64,000 nt of DNA from Plasmodium relictum (GCF_900005765.1 NC_041687.1:1116001-1180000); one strand, 5' to 3'. Positions 1 to 12,954 are shown, numbered from the stretch's first letter. Notes: generated from the letters alone by a model not told the origin. Made by a program: numbers and translations.

Positions 1-2
1 AA

Positions 3-3000
3 AATGACATAAGTAAGAATGAAAATTTAGGTGAAGAAAAAAGCAGTATAATTAGTAAGTATTTTATTAATCCTTTATATAATTTATTCCTACAATCAAG
101 AGAAGATGTAGTAGATAATTCAAATATTAAAGAAAGTGAAAAAATTGATTCTTTTAAAATAACAAAAAATTATACTAATGAATTACAAAAAACATATAAA
201 ACAATGTATGATATATGTGATTCATCATATGCAAATAATCAATGTTACGGGATTAATAATAGGAAGTCAAATGAATTACAATACATTAATTCATACAATA
301 ACTATAATTTAAATTCTTGTATGACAAATAATAATTTAAAATCAAAAAATTACCTTTTTATCAATAATAAAATAAAAGATGAAAATGATAAAAGAATAAA
401 TTATTTAAGTAATTTTAATAAAAATATTGTTGAAAACAAAATCATACAAAATGATCATGTTAAAAATATTCCTACAAGTGATATAAATTATCTAAACAAA
501 AATGCTCAAATTGTTTATTTAGATAATACATATTATAACAATGATAATTTTAATTCAAAAATTTTAAAGGAAGAGTATCTTAAATGTGTTGAAAATAGAA
601 ATTACAGTTGTATTAATACAGGAAATATAAATCATTTTAATACACCAATAAAAAACAATTCTATAATACTATATGATAATTCATCCATAAATAATGGTAA
701 TAAAAATTGTTATATTAAAAATAATATTACTGATAAAAGTAGTATTTTTAATAATATATTTACAAATAATAATAATTCAACAAATAATAAGGTAATCAAT
801 AATTATGAAAGTAATGGATTAAAAAAAGAATGTGCATCTGACTGGCATTTTAGTAATGAAAAAAGAAATTATAGTGGGAATAAAAATTCACATATATACA
901 ATATGAAAAATTGTAGCAATCATACTAATAGTATTTTAATAAATCATATAGATAATTTTAACGATGACAATCAGAAAAATTTTTATGTTAATGATTTTAA
1001 CTTTCAAAAACCTTTTAATAATTTAAGAAAAGAAAATGATATTAATGAAAATATTAATTATAATAATAACATAATTGGGTATAATGGTAAAGTAAATGAT
1101 AAAATGCCAGAAAATGATGAATACTTAAAAAAATTCGTATATTTACAAAAAAATAGACAATTATTAAATAAAAATTACTCAAATTATAATTGTGTTTATT
1201 CATCAGATCTTGAATCAAACCAAAGGTATGATAATAATATTATTCATAAATCAAGAAATGAATATATGAAAAATAATTTCAGTTCTGACTTAAATGATTT
1301 AAAGAATGAGAACAATTTAACAAAATTTCATAGTTTTTCAATAGATCATAGTAGTATTTGCCTATCAAAAGATAAAATGAAAACGGAAATATCAAGTGTA
1401 TTTAAAAATAATCATAAGCATAATACTAAAAGAACAAAAAGCTTAAATCAAATAAGAATGTCTAATTTTAATCCTAATAGCTTAGATATTTATCAAGAAT
1501 CATATATAAAAAGCAAAAATGAAAATAATAACTATATTAATTGTAATAATTGTAATGAAAGCAGTTATCACATAAATCACGAAAATATGATAAGAAGAGA
1601 TGGAAAATTTTTTATAAATAATAGTAATAATGAATTAAAAGATTTCTCACAAAAAGATATTATAGTTTATTCTAAAGATAATATAATTAGTAAAAATTTT
1701 AAAAATGAGAATAAATATACTCAACAAAGAAATAAAAGTTGTAAATTATTCATTAAAAATAGAGATAGTGACGACAGTAATAGTAGTAATATTAAAAATG
1801 ACAACAATTATAACAATGAGACTATTATAAAAAATGATAACATTCCATATGAAACTTATGAAGAGGGAGAAGCCTTATGGTTGAATAATTATACTCATAT
1901 AGAAGAAGATTTATATGGTGAAAAAAATAACATGATTGCTAAAGATGCTGCTGCAGAAAAATACAATTATTTTAATTCATTAAATATAAAAAAAAATTCA
2001 GATTTTATAAATAATAAGATAATATTAGAAAAAAATAAAGAAAATGGGCTCTATAATATTGTAAGTGGCTTATCTGATAATTTAAAAAATGTAAAAGAAA
2101 ATCAAGAAGATATTTTTATATCTCATCAGTATAATTTATCTAACGATAATGAAAAAGCAACAAGTGAAAATGATTATCTTAGAAATGAAATAATTAGATA
2201 TTATAATAAAATAAAGAAGAAAAAAAATTATTATAGTTCACTAGAAATTAATACATATAGTGATATATCTCAATGTGAAAAATTGTATAGAAGTGATTAC
2301 ATTTCACAAAAAAAAAAAAAAAATACAAAATTAAAGAAAAAACATGCTCATGAAGAAAAAAGAATAAATAATAATACAAATATAAAATGTAATATGGTTA
2401 AAAAAGAAAATTGCACCCATGATAAATTAAAAAAAATGGAAATGAAAGAAAAAGAGAATAAAAAAATTAAGAATACAACCTTAAAAAAAAATATATCTAT
2501 TGAAAATAATATAGTTGAAAAGAGGATTGATACAAAGAGTATGTTCCGAAGCTCTTCTCCTTTTAAAATTGGTAAGAATAATTTTATTTATAATAGCATA
2601 ATTGATAATAATAAAAATAGAAATATAAAAAATTTAAATATAAATAAAATGAAATCAATAAAAAATAGTTGTAATTTTAAGGAGGAAATGGATTATAAAA
2701 AGGGTAACATCAATCCTGGTAATTCTAAACAAATTTATGATTCATCAAAATCAAAACAAACATGTTCAGAAGTAAATAAAAGTATTACAAAAGAAAAAAA
2801 TGGAAACAATGAAATTAGAAAGCACGAAAGTTATTCTATATTAGTAAAAAAAGGAAATTATAATTCTGAAAATGGGTCTATAGCCAAATTTCATGAACAA
2901 CTAAAGGAATATAATGAATTAAGAAATTCTACTAAAAAAGAGAATACGAGAAATATTATAAAAAAAAAAAAGAAAAAAAAAGAGATAAACCAAAAAATTA

Positions 3001-4076
3001 TAGAAAAAATTGTTCTAACAAATTCTTCTAAATCTAATAAAATCGAAAAAAAGAAAAAAAAGAGAAAAGGAATTTTATACAAACAAATAAATGAATCAAA
3101 TGCTAATTTAAAAGATAAAAGTGAAATAAATTTTTCTGATCAGAATGACTCTATTTTATCAAATAAATGTGTAAAGGATAAGTTAAATACAAATAGTTCT
3201 TTTTTAAATGAAAAATCAAGGGATTCAATACATGAGTGTAGTAATAGAAATAACAATAATTTGACAAACATAGAAGAAGATAGTATGTTGTATAAAAATT
3301 GTAATAAAAGAATTATTTACTTAAAAAATGAAAAGATAAACTCTGCTTTAAAGAAAAATGAATTATTAAATTTACCTGAAATTTCCTTTTTATATAAAGA
3401 AGTTAAAATAATGAATCATATATTAAGTAACATTAACAATTTTAATTTTTTAAACTCACTTAAAATAAGTGATTTAATTTATATTGAAAAGAATTTTATC
3501 AATAATAACATATACATTAATAAGCAAATAATTACTTCTAATACTAAAAATAATAAATTGAATGAAACTAGTGAGGATGACATAATGTATGATAATAATT
3601 TTAGTATAATTCATTTAAAGCAAGATATAATATATTTAAAAAAAAATTATCTCAAAATAATTTTAAATGTATTAATAAATAACATTTCTTCTTTTTATGA
3701 AATCAAAGCAGCAATTATATTATTAAAATTTTTTATCTCTATTGAAGATAGTTGTAAAGTTTTTCCAAGTTTATATCCACTTTCACTAATTAATGCATTA
3801 ATACAAAAGTTCAGATTGAAAATACATAAAAAAAATAGAAAAAAAGATGATATTAGTAACGTTAACTTAGAATATAATTCAAAAAAGTTGCCTTTTAATT
3901 ATCTTTTTATATGTGATGGTAAAAATTATTTATGCATAAATGACGATTCTTTAAAAAGTAAAACATATAAAAGTAAAATTAAACTAAACAATTTAATTGG
4001 TTATTACCATTATATCAATTTAAATAGATTAACATATTACCTTGAAAAAACAAACGACAATATAACCATTCAGTAA
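3..4076 (+). CDS. Large Asn/Lys-rich protein of unknown function, 5' end outside the window
   Basis: The reading frame is open from the first complete codon at base 3 through the TAA at 4074-4076. The first in-window ATG at 204 is therefore internal, and the gene starts upstream of the window. The visible 1,357 residues are hydrophilic and dominated by Asn, Lys, Ser and Ile, with several lysine runs encoded by poly-A. Two parts look ordered: a short segment near 1850-1960 (acidic, with Trp and Ala-rich residues) and the last ~250 residues from about 3330. The latter is more hydrophobic and helical and includes FYEIKAAIILLKFFI and VFPSLYPLSLINALI. I recognise no domain. It converges on the next gene, with 373 bases between stops. 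Function is unknown; coding status is not in doubt because of the length of the open frame. Confidence 0.85.
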   Translation, partial: NDISKNENLGEEKSSIISKYFINPLYNLFLQSREDVVDNSNIKESEKIDSFKITKNYTNELQKTYKTMYDICDSSYANNQCYGINNRKSNELQYINSYNNYNLNSCMTNNNLKSKNYLFINNKIKDENDKRINYLSNFNKNIVENKIIQNDHVKNIPTSDINYLNKNAQIVYLDNTYYNNDNFNSKILKEEYLKCVENRNYSCINTGNINHFNTPIKNNSIILYDNSSINNGNKNCYIKNNITDKSSIFNNIFTNNNNSTNNKVINNYESNGLKKECASDWHFSNEKRNYSGNKNSHIYNMKNCSNHTNSILINHIDNFNDDNQKNFYVNDFNFQKPFNNLRKENDINENINYNNNIIGYNGKVNDKMPENDEYLKKFVYLQKNRQLLNKNYSNYNCVYSSDLESNQRYDNNIIHKSRNEYMKNNFSSDLNDLKNENNLTKFHSFSIDHSSICLSKDKMKTEISSVFKNNHKHNTKRTKSLNQIRMSNFNPNSLDIYQESYIKSKNENNNYINCNNCNESSYHINHENMIRRDGKFFINNSNNELKDFSQKDIIVYSKDNIISKNFKNENKYTQQRNKSCKLFIKNRDSDDSNSSNIKNDNNYNNETIIKNDNIPYETYEEGEALWLNNYTHIEEDLYGEKNNMIAKDAAAEKYNYFNSLNIKKNSDFINNKIILEKNKENGLYNIVSGLSDNLKNVKENQEDIFISHQYNLSNDNEKATSENDYLRNEIIRYYNKIKKKKNYYSSLEINTYSDISQCEKLYRSDYISQKKKKNTKLKKKHAHEEKRINNNTNIKCNMVKKENCTHDKLKKMEMKEKENKKIKNTTLKKNISIENNIVEKRIDTKSMFRSSSPFKIGKNNFIYNSIIDNNKNRNIKNLNINKMKSIKNSCNFKEEMDYKKGNINPGNSKQIYDSSKSKQTCSEVNKSITKEKNGNNEIRKHESYSILVKKGNYNSENGSIAKFHEQLKEYNELRNSTKKENTRNIIKKKKKKKEINQKIIEKIVLTNSSKSNKIEKKKKKRKGILYKQINESNANLKDKSEINFSDQNDSILSNKCVKDKLNTNSSFLNEKSRDSIHECSNRNNNNLTNIEEDSMLYKNCNKRIIYLKNEKINSALKKNELLNLPEISFLYKEVKIMNHILSNINNFNFLNSLKISDLIYIEKNFINNNIYINKQIITSNTKNNKLNETSEDDIMYDNNFSIIHLKQDIIYLKKNYLKIILNVLINNISSFYEIKAAIILLKFFISIEDSCKVFPSLYPLSLINALIQKFRLKIHKKNRKKDDISNVNLEYNSKKLPFNYLFICDGKNYLCINDDSLKSKTYKSKIKLNNLIGYYHYINLNRLTYYLEKTNDNITIQ

Positions 4077-4449
4077 ATCATTGTAGTAGATATATTTCCA
4101 ATTTTAATAAAAAATTTAAGTTAATTTTTCAGAAACTATAATTTTCTTATATACTTTTTTTTTTTTTTTTAAATGATTAGAGCCATTTCTATATCGTGTA
4201 TTATCGAATTATAAAAGAAAAAAAAAAAAAAAAAAGTTTATTAAAAAAAATGATTCTTATCCTGTTAAATATTATAGTATGTAATTACATTAAAATATAT
4301 TTTTATATTATTAAATTTTTTTTTCTTTCTCAATATGAAAAAATTGATAAATTTATTATTAGAGAAAAAATTATAAACTAAAAATTTACTTTTTTTTTTT
4401 TCAAATAAAACATAAAAAAAAAAATTTATTTATAAAATGAATAAAAAGG
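4077..4449. other. Convergent intergenic spacer
   Basis: This stretch separates two stop codons facing each other. It holds T and A homopolymers and should contain both 3' UTRs and poly-A sites. A 61-codon open frame at 4196-4381 is Lys/Ile/Phe-only and looks like chance. Confidence 0.6.
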
Positions 4450-5554
4450 TCATGTTTTTCTCTGTCTAAATACTCCTTTTTTCATTCCCCATGAATTATG
4501 TTCTCCCTTTTTTACTCTCTGCATACCGTACGTCTTGTTTAAATTATATTTTAACATTAAACCAAACTTCGTATCTAGATAGTTACTCTAAAAAAAAAAA
4601 AAAAAAAGGAAAAAAAAGTTATATATTTATTTAATTACCTTCTTGATTAAAACTTTTAATATATAGTAATATCAAATATAAATGTTTTTTTATGAATTTT
4701 ATAAAAAAAATGAACCTTGTCTAATTGTTCTTCAATTCTTCTAAATCCTTCTTTTATTTTATCCATATTTGCTTGCTGTAATATTAAATTTTTATATAAA
4801 TATTTTTATTTTTAATTTATAAAGTATATTTTATATTTTATTTTTTTTTTTTTAACCAATATTTTAAAATCTAAATAGTTTAAAAACATTAATGGCCTTT
4901 TTGCAAAATCACAAACACATAAAACAGTTTCTGAAGGAATTTTTTCATTATTTGAATTCATCTGGAAAAAAAAAAAAAAAGGTATCAAATAAAATAAAAT
5001 CCAAATGTAAAATATAAAAAAAATAAAATTAAATATTAACCAATGGTGTAACAGTATTTGAAATTTCATTGTCAAATTTATTGTCTCTTTTAAAGGCATT
5101 AAAAATAAAAAATTGTTTTCCATACGGTTCTATCTAATATATATTAAAAAAAAAAAGTAAGAATAAAAACGGATTATCATAAATTCAATTATAATTAATA
5201 TTACTAATAATGATCTTAATAATATATTATATAGTTAAACTAATAATTAAATAAATATAAAGTATATTTTTCTTTTACCGGATGTATAGTTGAACATTCT
5301 TTAGGTGGCCAATTAAATCTTCTCATACGATTATAAATAATCTCTGTTACAAAAAAAAAAAAAAAAATTTTAAATCATTATATCTATATTGTCAGAAATC
5401 ATTTAATTTATTTATTATTATAATAAATATATCCCTTTTATATTTTTCATTTTATTTTATACTATATTATTTTCTTTTGCTTTATATTACTTTTATGTGC
5501 ATTTAAACGAAAAACATTGTGTCTAACACCCGTTGCATTTTTTATAGAAGACAT
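4450..5554 (-). CDS. Six-exon gene, small conserved-looking protein of unknown function (174 aa)
   Basis: No single exon exceeds 140 bases, so the gene is seen only by joining short, GC-richer islands. Exons on the minus strand: 5554-5491, 5343-5279, 5133-5041, 4961-4857, 4775-4716 and 4587-4450. All junctions are GT...AG and keep one frame from ATG (5554) to TGA (4452-4450), total 525 nt. The product starts MSSIKNATGVRHNVFRLNAH. It contains a Trp/Pro motif (RRFNWPPKEC), a central segment with VCVCDF-like cysteines, a short charged helix (IKEGFRRIEEQLDK) and a basic tail with EHNSWGMKKGVFRQRK. There is no signal peptide or membrane span. Aromatic and Pro residues and the lack of low-complexity runs suggest a constrained protein. 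I do not recognise the family; a subunit of a mitochondrial or cytoskeletal complex is only a guess. Confidence 0.7.
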
Positions 5555-8500
5555 TTTTTTTTTTTCTAATTTGTATTTAAATTGATATAGAATAATATTA
5601 ACGAAAATAATGTTTCATTTTTATTATAACTTAAATAGAGTATACAATAATATTATTTTTTTTTTTATGAATAAAAAAAAATAAAATAAAATTTAAAAGA
5701 TAAAACTATAAATTATATTTTATTAACATTCTTAATTATGAAATCAATATGTAATATGGTTTTTAAAAAAATTTATTTAAAACGAAAAAAAAAAAAAGAT
5801 AAAATTATAAGAAAATATATTAATAGATATAACTAGGTAAGCAAAACTTACATATTACTTGAAAATAATTGTATAAATGAATTAACGTATCTATTTTATT
5901 ACAACAAAAATAACGTAAAAAAAAAAAAAATTTATACATGTATTATTTATTCAAAAATTTTATAATCATATTTATATATAATATTATGTAGTTCTATTAA
6001 TTATTCATTTTTTTCTTATTTTTAATAATTATAATCAAAAAAAAAAAAAAAAGAATACATTTGAATTGCAAAAATATATAAAATAAAAAAAAGTAAATTA
6101 AAAAAATAGTTACAATTTAAAAAAAGTATAAAAGAACATTTATTTTTTATAAGAACGAAAAAATATCATGTAATATTTCGAAACTTATAATATTTTCTAA
6201 CAATAACACAAAATTTGAAAAAAAAAATTTTTCATAATTCCAATATTTGTATTCATGATATTTTCGTTTTTGAAAAGAATTAAAAATAATTACATATGCC
6301 GCTTTTTTATTTTTTAATTTATTATATCATGTTATTTTTAACTTGAAATAAGTGAATTGTTAAAAGATTCTATAGATATATATCTTTTAATAAAAAAAAA
6401 AGAGACATATTTTATGCTTTTTAATTTTATAACAAAAAATATATCGATACTAGAAAAGTAAATCATAAAATAAAGTAATTATATTAATTCATTAAATTTA
6501 TACTCATACACATAAAATGATAAAATAAAATTTTTTTTTTTATATTTCGTTGAAGATAATATTTTATTCTCAAAGATTTATAGATAGTACTGCAATGAAA
6601 ACTAGAATAAATACATTTTAACATTATAAATGTTTTTTTTAATTATATCTTATGAATTATTAAGAAATTTTATTTATTAGCCTTTTAAATATATAATTTT
6701 TTTTTAATTTATCGTTTTTTTTTTTTTTTTTTTTTTCTGTTATTTAATACAATATACACATTATTTATTTAAAATGAATTATCTAATATATAAAAAAAAT
6801 AAATAAATAATTTAAATTTTCTAAAATTTAAGTTAAAATTAATATATAAATTAGAAAAGAAATAAATTAATATTAATTATAGACACTTTTTTAATAAATA
6901 CTTAAATTTTCTTTCATATGAGATAAATATATGTTTCTGATATATACCACTTCTATTCACGCATATTAAAGATCTTTTTTTTATCTTTAGAAAAATTCAT
7001 AGACATATAAAATAATTAAAATGTAAAGGTAATAAAAGAAAATACATTATCTACTTTAAAACATCTTACCATTTCTAAAATTGAATTATTAAGTACTATA
7101 TTTTCTTACATTTTTTTTAACGTAACGGTTGTTTATCGTATATTGATATTTTTTTTATAAAGAAAATTCAAGGTTATTTTCAAAATTAAAAAGAAAAAAA
7201 AAAAAAAAGAAGCAAGTTTTTTAAATATGTTAGAAATGGATACATAGACTAATTGTACTGTTAAAAAATTTAAATAATATATACAAATATATATTATATG
7301 TACAAACTTTTTTTAAATAGAAATATATCTTTATTATTGGCAAGAAAACTACATATTCTAATTATGTAAACTGAAAAAAATAAAATTATTACAATTATAT
7401 GGCAAATAAAGGTTTTTTATAGTAACTTAGTCTTATTTATTAGCTTATATATTTTTAACAATCTGTTACTAAAATATGTTTAAAAAAAAAAAATGAAACA
7501 TTTTCATTACTGTAATAAGAAAAATGAGATATTTTTTCATAAATAGCAAAAATAAAAAATTAAATATATGTTTAATAATTTATTTTATTATATATTTTTT
7601 AAGGTATCTTATTTTGCCTTTTATATAATGTAGCATTTTTATTAATAGAACATTTTGCAAGTGCATAATCCTGTTTAAATTTATAAAATAAGCATTTAAT
7701 AATTTTATTTTATGTTTATTACTATAATTTTATTATAATCTTTTAATTAAATATTTTTATAAGTCTATTTTTAATTAAATATATATATTTTTTTTTTTTA
7801 AATTTTTTTTATATAAATAGAATTAAGTTTAAAAAAATGTATCCATGAAAAATGGAAAAAAATAAATGAATTGGAAATTTAAAATATAATATTTAGTTAG
7901 TAGAATTCATATATTTTTATAAAATAAATGAAAAAAAAAAATTATGATATACAAGCATATAAATATCCTATTTTCATTTCATACATGAAAATTAAAAAAG
8001 CATATCATTAAAATAAGAAGGGTTTACTGCATATATACAAAAAAAAAAAAAAAAAAACAGAATTATTATAAAAATTCTTTAACTCATAAGATGGCTTTTA
8101 TCTTATAATAATGTTACAGTTATCTATTTAATTTTTTTTTATGCATTTACTAATTTGTTTATGTATTCATACATTTAATTTATTATCTTATTGTTTTACA
8201 CAAAAATTACAAATTCTGAAATTATGAACATGTATAGTTTATTTTTTAATTTAAACCTTTAAAGGGTGAAATAGTGATTAATTTAATTTTGTTACCAAGT
8301 TTTTTTTTTCTTTATTTCTTATTTTATTTCATTTTATATATATGATACTTAAAATATCCTGAAAAGATAATTGTAAAAATTAGTTTATTTAATTTTTAGA
8401 TTTAATAGTGTAAATTTTTTGTTCATATATTTTTTACATAATTTTTTTTTTTCTACTCATTACAATTTTTATTTAATCACTGCATAATTTTTTTTTTTAA

Positions 8501-8591
8501 ATATATTTATATATAACTATAAAATGTAAAAAATATAGTAGAATCAAAAAATTAAAAAAAAAAAAAAAAACATGATAATTGAGTAATAAAA
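5555..8591. other. Divergent intergenic region (3.0 kb)
   Basis: This lies between two genes transcribed away from each other, so it should carry both promoters and 5' UTRs. I see only A/T homopolymers and short TA runs, with a T19-type run near 6718-6736. There are no convincing exons, RNA genes or repeats. Confidence 0.6.
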
Positions 8592-11500
8592 ATGTTTGAT
8601 AGAATACTGGATAAAATTAGTATTGCATCAGTTAATTTACTAGCAAATAATAATCTTGAAAATACTAAAAATATTGAAGAATTAAAAAAAAAAAAAGATA
8701 AGAAAGTTATTGGTTTCCCTTTATTATTAAATATTCAAGACAATAAAAAAAAGAGTATTCTATACTATTACAGTGCCAAAAAACAAGATGCATTCTTATA
8801 TTTGTTGAAGAAAAAAAAATATTGGAAAATTAAACTTTTAATTAAGGATATTATTAACACATATAAGGATAAAGAGTTTTTAAGTGATTTTTCATTAAAT
8901 TTCATTTATGAGCATATTAAAAATAAGAATAGTATTAAATTATTGAAAAATAGTGATGTGTTTAATTTATTATTAATTTTAAGTCAAGAACTTTTAAAAT
9001 ATAGTTATGATGATAATTCTATCATTAACGATAAAAATACAAAAATTTTAAAAATGAGCTGTTTTTTACTAAGATATATATGCTTGAATGAAACTAAAAG
9101 TACAATGTTAGATGACTGCTTTATTTTAATCTTTTTAATGAAATTGAATTATATTTTGAATAAAAAAAAAGTACAGAATAAATATATAAAAGGAAATCAC
9201 AATTTTCATTTTTATCTTTTGTTACTATATTACTACATATATGTTTACAATAATACAAAAAGTATTGTTTTATTACCAAGCAAATTGATATTTAGGTGTG
9301 AATTTAACGATATAAATGAATTATCTTTAGTTTATAAAAAATATGACTTTTTAAAAAATAATCTTTATAACGTAAATAGATATGGCACTTATGCAATTAA
9401 TGATTATAATAATTTTAGTATATTTGATAATTATATTAAGAAAAAGAAACATATTTTCTTTTTAAAAACAAATTACTTAATTAATTTTAATTGTTTAAAA
9501 GAAAATTTTAATGTATTTTTTAAATTTAATGATATTTCTAATGTACATTTTATAATTGATTTGAGCAAATTGAAAATTTTACAAATGAATTTACACGAGC
9601 ATTCAGTAAAAAGTAAATTTGACGTAATAAATGAGTCTTTAAATAATTTTATGCAATTTTCTTTAAATACATTATTTAAACTAAATAATTACAATACTAA
9701 AGATAATGAAAAGTTCATATATGAAGAATCTAAAAAAAATAAAATCAATATTGTAAGAAATAATGATGATTCATTAAATAAAGCAATTAATAAAAGCAAC
9801 AAGTTACGTAAAAATATTTTATTAAAAAATATAAATAATAAAAAGAAAAATGGGAATAACAAAATAATATTAACAGAATTAGTATATCAGCTATTAGATT
9901 ATGTAACATTAAATGAGAAGATGTATTATAATAACAAAAACAACATAATTGAAAATTCATTAAATGAAATAATAAATTATATTGAGAAGAAGTATAAGTT
10001 AAAATATGTTAGTAATGCAAAAGACACTGGTATTTCTCATAATGAAAATAAAAAATACAAAGATGGAAAGAATTTAGATAATGAAGAAAATATACTATTC
10101 AATATAATTAATACAGAAAACAAATTAAAAAATAAGAATAATTTAAATTTAGAAAATTTACTAAAAAAAATAAATGAGTTATTGAATATAATTCAAAATT
10201 CATCCATTTTTATAAACACAGGTCTTCATATAATTTTAAGAAATATATTTATAAATAATTTAAACTCTTTAAATATGGATTTATTATTTCTTATAAATAT
10301 GTATTCAAATAATAATTTTAAGAGAAAATTTTTTCATTATGATTTGAAATATGTAGAGGCCGAGGATAATTCATATGGAAATATTACCGAAAAGGAAGGA
10401 AAAGATTCTTATAAAAATGAAAATATAAAAAATGAACTGGAGAAAGATAATGAAAAGTTTAATACTACCTTAAATACACCATCTTTGAACCTGCCTTCAT
10501 TAAATTTACCTTCATTAAATAAATCAGAAGAAGAAAATGATTTTAATTTAGAAATTAAAAAAAAATTGCATATTAAAAAAAGGCAAAATAGCAACATCTA
10601 TAATGAATTAGCAATTATTATAAAAATTTTTGCTAATTGCTTCTCTGCAAGGGATTTATGTTTTAACTCTTTTTCTCTTTTATATTTTATGTATAAAAAT
10701 TTACTTCAGAATGTATTGAGTATATCATTTAATTTTACATATTTTATTAGTGCTGAATTTTTCTTTTTTAATGATAGTATAAACTTTCACTCTTTGATAA
10801 ATTTAAAAAAGGAATTAATACCAAGTTCTTTGTATTTTGATAGTATAAGAGCATTCACAAACATAAAATCTCATTATAAATATTTTATAAATGAAATAAA
10901 AAAAAGGAAAAGAAAAGATAAAAGGAAGAAGATCATTTTGTTAGAGAACTTAAATAGAGGAAATGAAGAAATGAAAATTTTGTGTGAAAATGAAAAAAAA
11001 AAAAAAAAAAATAAAAAAACATTTGAATCATTTTTAGAAGATGTAGATAAAATGTTGAAAGAAGAAATTTTAGAAAAAAAAATAAATGATAAAAATATAC
11101 TATATAGTGAGGGAAAAAAAAAAAAAAAAAATGTTCTATTAGATGAACATATGTATATGATAAGTAAATATAATCATCATTTTTATAATTTACATGATAG
11201 ATTTTTGCCTATATATACTTACTCAAAAAAATATAATATATATAAAAATAAAATATGGATTAAAAATAAGAAAAAAAAAAAAAAAAAAAAATGTGAGAAA
11301 AATGATGAAAAAAAAAAAAAAAAAATTGATATAGTTTTTGTTCATGGATTAAGAGGTAGTGCTCTACGTACTTGGAGATTTTCAAATTTGTATGACAATG
11401 GTTCATCATATTATTTTTATAATAAAAATAATAAATTAAAAAAAATAAATAATGAAAAAAATGTTATATATAATAATAATATAAAATTAAATGAAATTAA

Positions 11501-12531
11501 TAGTAAAAATAGATTTAATTTTTTTGAGAACCTGAAAAAAGAAAATAAAAACTCAAATGAAACATATACTAATTCATTAAAAGAAAAGATAGAGAAAGGT
11601 AAAATAGAAATAAAAAAGAAAGATGAATTCTTCAATGTTAAAAATAATAATATGAGTAAGTTGAAAGAAAAAGAAAATGTAATTATTTTTGATGAAACAA
11701 GAAAGAAGATAAGACAATGTTTAAAAGTAAAAAATAATTTTCATTTCATAATAAATAAAAATATAATAAATAAATTAATGCTAAATTACAAGCATAACCA
11801 AAATATATTGCCAATGTATACCAATACTAATGTAATAAATAAAAATGTTTTTAAGTGTGTATTTTTACGTAATCAAAAATTAAAAAATGATCTTGACCTT
11901 TATAGTGATTTATTATCATATCAACTTTGGCCTATATATTTATTATATCCTCATAAAAAAAATTCAAATATATACATTTTTGATTACTATTCACCACTAT
12001 ATCCAGATAATACCTTTTATACTAAAAAATATTTAAAAAAAAAAGAAGAAAAAAAGAATAGGTATTCTTATGTAAATATATTAAACTATTTTTTTAATAA
12101 AAAAAGTGATGAGTATAATAAAAAAAAATACTTTTATACAGATAGGATGAATTTAGAAGAATTATCCAATTTTCTTCTAAAAAAATTAAAAAATATAAAT
12201 CTAGGAAAAAATAATGATATCATATTTATAGCTCATTCCATGGGTGGTCTATTAACGCAATATGTACTTTTGAAAAATGATGATATTTTAAATAAAACAA
12301 AATTCATTTTTTTTTATGCATCTCCACATTTTGGCTCACCTTTATCTTCAACTGCACTTTTATTCAAAACATTTTTATCTCCATATGTGTATCAACTAAA
12401 TGACTATGATTCAACATTAAGTTATTTACAATATTGTTTTCGAGAAAGAATAAAAAATAGAGGTATAAAAGTTTACTCCTTTTCAGAGTCAGAAAAAACT
12501 CCTTTGCCAATTATAGGTAACATATAATTTA

Positions 12532-12563
<32 letters not shown>

Positions 12564-12954
12564 TTTTTTTTTTTTTTTTTATATTATTTTATTTTCAAAA
12601 TCTTAAAAATGTGATTATTTTTAACAATTTTTGTTTTTATTTCTGTCTTTATTATTTTTTCTTACATTCCTTTAAAGATATTGATAAATATATATTTAAA
12701 AAATTATATCGTAAATTGGTGTTATTTGCCTATTCCAATTCTAATTTTTTTTTAACTTTACTGAATTTTTTTATTTTTTATTAGGTTTACATACAATGAT
12801 AGTACCTAGTATGTTTGCTTACTTAAATTATTCTCAAATTTTTGCAATTATAAAGAACTGTAATCACGTAGAAATCAGTAAATTAAATAGTGAAGAAGAT
12901 ATAAAATATTATTATTTAAATAAAGCAATCAAAAAATTATTAAAGAAAGATTAA
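8592..12954 (+). CDS. SERAC1-like alpha/beta-hydrolase (lipase/acyltransferase family)
   Basis: Two exons, 8592-12516 and 12785-12954, join in phase (P-I-I-G | L-H-T-M) across a 268-base GT...AG intron and give 1,364 residues. The first ~900 residues are Asn/Lys-rich with predicted helices and no family I recognise. The hydrolase domain starts at about residue 912 with IDIVFVHGLRG, the oxyanion-hole region. The nucleophile elbow is AHSMGG with Ser1216, followed by FIFFYASPHFGSPLSS, a signature of SERAC1/DUF676-type hydrolases. The C-terminal NCNHVEISK, with His1336 as probable catalytic His, is entirely in exon 2. Family members act on glycerolipids; SERAC1 remodels phosphatidylglycerol at ER-mitochondria contacts. 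Substrate here is inferred only. Four A-runs of 18-21 encode lysines just before the domain, and about 200 residues of low complexity separate VHGLRG from the rest of the fold. Confidence 0.9.
10993..11325 (+). repeat. Cluster of long in-frame poly-A tracts encoding lysine runs
   Basis: Four uninterrupted A-runs lie inside the coding frame: 10993-11011 (19), 11114-11131 (18), 11271-11291 (21) and 11308-11325 (18). Each stays in frame and encodes Lys. Runs this long are slippage-prone in sequencing, replication and transcription. Confidence 0.9.

Noticed and set aside
4196-4381. Plus-strand 61-codon frame between convergent genes
   Set aside because: Lys/Ile/Phe-only from A and T runs; no start context or splice link to the upstream gene.
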